A DNA stretch of 64,000 bases from Roridomyces roridus (lineage: Eukaryota; Basidiomycota; Agaricomycetes; Agaricales; Mycenaceae): positions 1,488,001 to 1,552,000 of the forward strand of contig JARKIF010000006.1 of assembly GCA_029378245.1 (NCBI GenBank), given 5' to 3'. A program made the position numbers and the translations under genes. The notes below the pieces were generated by a model, which did not search any database, had not been told where the DNA came from, and saw only the letters and a program-made list of their open reading frames with translations. This document shows positions 61,251-64,000 of the stretch, piece after piece. Every line of letters begins with the position of its first letter. Positions within the stretch are counted from its first letter, which is position 1.

Positions 61251-64000
61251 TTAATTTTTCCTATTAGTACGCCGCTTCCGAGTCTGAGTCTGCGATCCCC
61301 CCACTGTGAACCCGGATTTCCGCTGGTGCGCTCGAGCCACTTTGCAGAGCAGATGCTCTACCACAATTAAATCCACCCCCACTTGCTGAGCATCCTCGGT
61401 GGGAACTATGTCCAGCAGCAATGCGTGGACGATTTGAAGCCCGCGCCTGCAATATTCGGGCGTCGAAGGTTCCTGCTTCCCACTGTCGTCAAGGTTCCGC
61501 TTTGGAATCAAGCCCAGTAGTTCAAGGCCATGGACTGCACCGCTGTCCAGCTCAAAAATGATTTCTGCAAGCTCTGCATATGTTGGAAGGTCGACGAGAG
61601 GGGTCTGAGCATAATCGGCCGTCAAGAGATAAGCCGTGAGAGGACCAAGCTGATAGAAACGACCGGTGAGATAGTCGCGCGCTTCTGAAAATCGCAAAGA
61701 CTGTCTGCCGCCTTTGCGGGCCTTCAGGATCAGCGTATGCAGGCCCTCACCGTTTTGGAAAATCTGCTCCGCGTATCGTTCGGCCAGGTCCACAGTGCGT
61801 CTGAAGTTGGCTGTGCCGTAGGCCCCAATGTTACAAAAGAAGCTGCTCGGGGGTGGCTGCAAATGTATTGCTTCAAATACGTCTCCCGCGCGGTCCATTT
61901 CCGCCTTGAACTCGTCATGGCTGCGGAACAGTACACAATTGGCCGGATTCCGAACAAAGTCGGTGTTGAACGTGATCGTCCGGAATATGAGAGCGCTGTA
62001 GAAACCCTCCGCAGTGGCTACATGCGCTGGTGAAAATGGACCCGAAGCACGCATGATGCTGCGGCGCGAAGGGGCCAGCTCTCGGAATGGGAAGAACATG
62101 TCCATTCCCGTCAACAAGAAACTCTGCAGGGTAGTTTGCGAAGCCGGGGCCACCCGATTCAATGCTACAGCCACCGAGTCTGTCACAAACTCTCGGAGAG
62201 CTGGAATGTGCTTCCGCTCGGCAGCTGAAAGCGTCGCCAATGATAACACGGAACTGCTGAGGCTCGCTGTAGAGGAAGATTGTGCTTCTGGCACCACGGG
62301 CGCCTGGTTTCCAGGAACGGTACCGACTGATGCGGGGGGTGGACTCCGTGGGGCGGGGACAGGGAGGGCAGGAGCTTGGAACGAGGAAAGCAATTGGGCC
62401 AGATGCACAAGTCGCTTTGCTTCCTCAGAAGCGGGATTGCTCAACGGATGGAGCACCAGTGAGGCTCGCAGGTTAGCAAATGCGGCCGTGCAATTCTTGA
62501 TCGTCAATGGCTGCCCAACAACCCACTTGCGCAGGGACTTGTGAGCGTTCCATACTTCATCGAGAAGCAGGGCGGATCGCCCGAGCACCGAGAGGATGAC
62601 ATCTATCATTCCGGCTTGGTACCGGGAGACGTCGCCGGTGGGGAAGCCTAGCCATCGGCTGATAATCTGGCAGGCCAGCATTGTCGATCTCCGCAGGACT
62701 TCGTCATCGTCCACGCCATCAATGTACATACGGCGCGACTGTGGGTTTGTCCATTGGAAAGGCGCTGCTGAAATCGACAATCCATAGGTGGCTGGAGTGA
62801 AGACCCGGTCCCTGATGTGGCTATTGACGGCCGAAATGCAGTCTCTCCCCAACCGTTCAACCCAGGATGCCGAGGCGTCAACCACGCCCCGCTTGCGCTT
62901 TTCCAAGGCGCACTGTACCTGTGCCGGGCAGTACCGATCGAGCCATTGCCAAGCGCAACAATTGGTGAGCATGATACACTCGCGATCAAGCCGGAGGCGG
63001 ATGACGCCCAGCTCTGCCAGCTCGACCATCTGTTTGAGGTTTGGCCAGAGGTGCGTGAAGAGCGCAACTGTGGCTGTTTCTCCGGGTTTCTCTGTCAAAG
63101 CCGCATAGGCAGCAATCATCTGAGACGTCAACTGCGGCCCTGTGGTCGAGGAGGAGATGATGTGCATGGCTGTCTCCACTTGGGAAATGCTGTATTCGAT
63201 GTTCAACAGCGTGAGCTGAGAAATGAAGGTGTCTGTGATGGAAACAGAGGAAGGTCAGAGTCCGGACGTATCACATTCAGCAGCCACAACTAACTGCAAT
63301 GATGCGGAGCAATTATCGCTTCTGGACAAGCTATGTGAGCTTCAGCGGATTATTTATATTGCAGCAACCTGCCTGAGGGTGTTGGAGTCGGCATCTCCGC
63401 AATGTCCTCGGAGCCCTCATCAATTAAACTGTGCAGCACCAGAGCGCCTGACGATGAACTTGTTTGGACAATCTTGGCAGCAGCGGCTGCATACTCGTCC
63501 GAGGTCCACGCTATTCCGGGTGTAAGGCATTTTGGTCGTGCAACGAAGTATGTCAAGACTTGCCGACATCAATTTCGGAACGAATCCGCTTTGCAACATG
63601 CTCTATGGAATCACCGTCTGTGCATATTCCACTAAGCACCACAAAAGAAAGAGCTCTTTAAATGATGTACCTCTGATTGGACGCTTCTCCGTGGTCCTCG
63701 AGATCTCCGCTTCAGCCATGACTACATCTGTGCTCGGGACAATATCTATACCTGTATCTCAAGAGCGAAAGGAAATTGAAACAAATGTGAACATGCCTTC
63801 TGTATGACTACCTCAGGACTCAAAAAGAAAAAGAAAACAGACAAACGTGCCTTGGATAGCAGGGGTGTCGTCGTCCTCTGGCTCAGTCTCCCACCCATCA
63901 TCGTCCATGTTCCCATCGGCTTGCTGGGCACCTATCAAAGCCAACCATTGGTAAGATAAGAGCCAGAGTTGCCACAACGTACCCGGAGATGTTTCGCCTC
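61251..64000 (-). CDS. Large protein of unknown function, 5' end outside the window
   Basis: The main exon is a 651-codon open frame from 63206 to the stop at 61251. Upstream exons are readable: an acidic one (ADGNMDDDGWETEPEDDD, about 63850-63930), VVMAEAEISRTTEKRPIRG, LTPGIAWTSDEYAAAAAKIV then LIDEGSEDIAEMPTPTPS, and LVVAAEYTFISQLTLLNIEY, the last formed by a GT-AG intron (about 63237-63278). Main-exon landmarks: VALFTHLWPNLKQMVELAEL, CAWQWLDRYCPAQVQCALEK, MLACQIISRWLGFPTGDVSR, a Pro/Ser-rich linker (PALPVPAPRSPPPASVG), LTGMDMFFPFRELAPSRRS, FCNIGAYGTANFRRTVDLAE, LELLGLIPKRNLDDSGKQ and a basic end QTQTRKRRTNRKN (possible nuclear signal). No enzyme motif or membrane segment is seen. It is convergent with the HECT-like gene. 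Family unknown. Confidence 0.65.

Overview
The window looks like nuclear DNA of a mushroom-forming basidiomycete (Agaricomycetes). The evidence is: genes cut by many 45-60 bp GT-AG introns; protein types common in that group (DUF6593, F-box proteins with an internal coiled-coil start, BBE oxidases, EasG-like reductases, a HECT-like protein with a Cys-rich N-terminus); and a DUF6570/Helitron_like_N Helitron plus a Ty1/copia element. No species can be named from the sequence alone.

Layout. 1-3.4 kb: the 5' two thirds of a Helitron on the minus strand, running off the left edge. 3.4-6.9 kb: gene-poor, with a truncated coding fragment at the Helitron border and a cluster of tRNA-like T-arm motifs. 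6.9-14.4 kb: two tandem NmrA-type reductase genes, a small secreted protein gene, and a decayed segmental copy of the reductase locus next to the first member (copy A) of a three-copy unrecognised family. 14.5-25.7 kb: the densest gene block, with a membrane protein, glutathione S-transferase, F-box protein (frameshifted), divergent Ran GTPase, aldo/keto reductase, DUF6593 protein and short-chain dehydrogenase. 25.7-30.1 kb: repeat-rich, including an 8-bp-TSD hAT-type MITE. 30.6-37.7 kb: a BBE-type FAD oxidase, an orphan multi-exon gene, copy B of the family, and an F-box pseudogene. 37.9-43.85 kb: copy C of the family, split by a young Ty1/copia element with LTRs that look identical and a 5-bp target duplication. 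43.9-55.1 kb: mostly decayed sequence, including three remnants of a UBC1-like E2 gene, a MITE-like repeat, a transposon-type protein remnant and one unknown nuclear-type gene. 55.2-64 kb: a Cys-rich HECT-like gene (+), a tandem array of about 161-bp units that each look like an exon plus an intron on the minus strand, and a large unrecognised gene (-) leaving the right edge.

How the genes relate. The oxidoreductase genes (two NmrA types, AKR, SDR, BBE) and the GST are typical of fungal accessory or detoxifying metabolism, but they are spread over 25 kb among other genes, so I do not call a biosynthetic cluster. The main story is gene turnover. All three copies of the unrecognised family carry a different lesion, and the two F-box genes, the E2 copies and the duplicated NmrA locus show graded decay, next to two apparently intact autonomous elements (Helitron, copia).

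Gene models are read by eye. Intron borders are given where the splice joins a family-consistent reading frame. Similarity statements come from recalled family motifs, not from a search.
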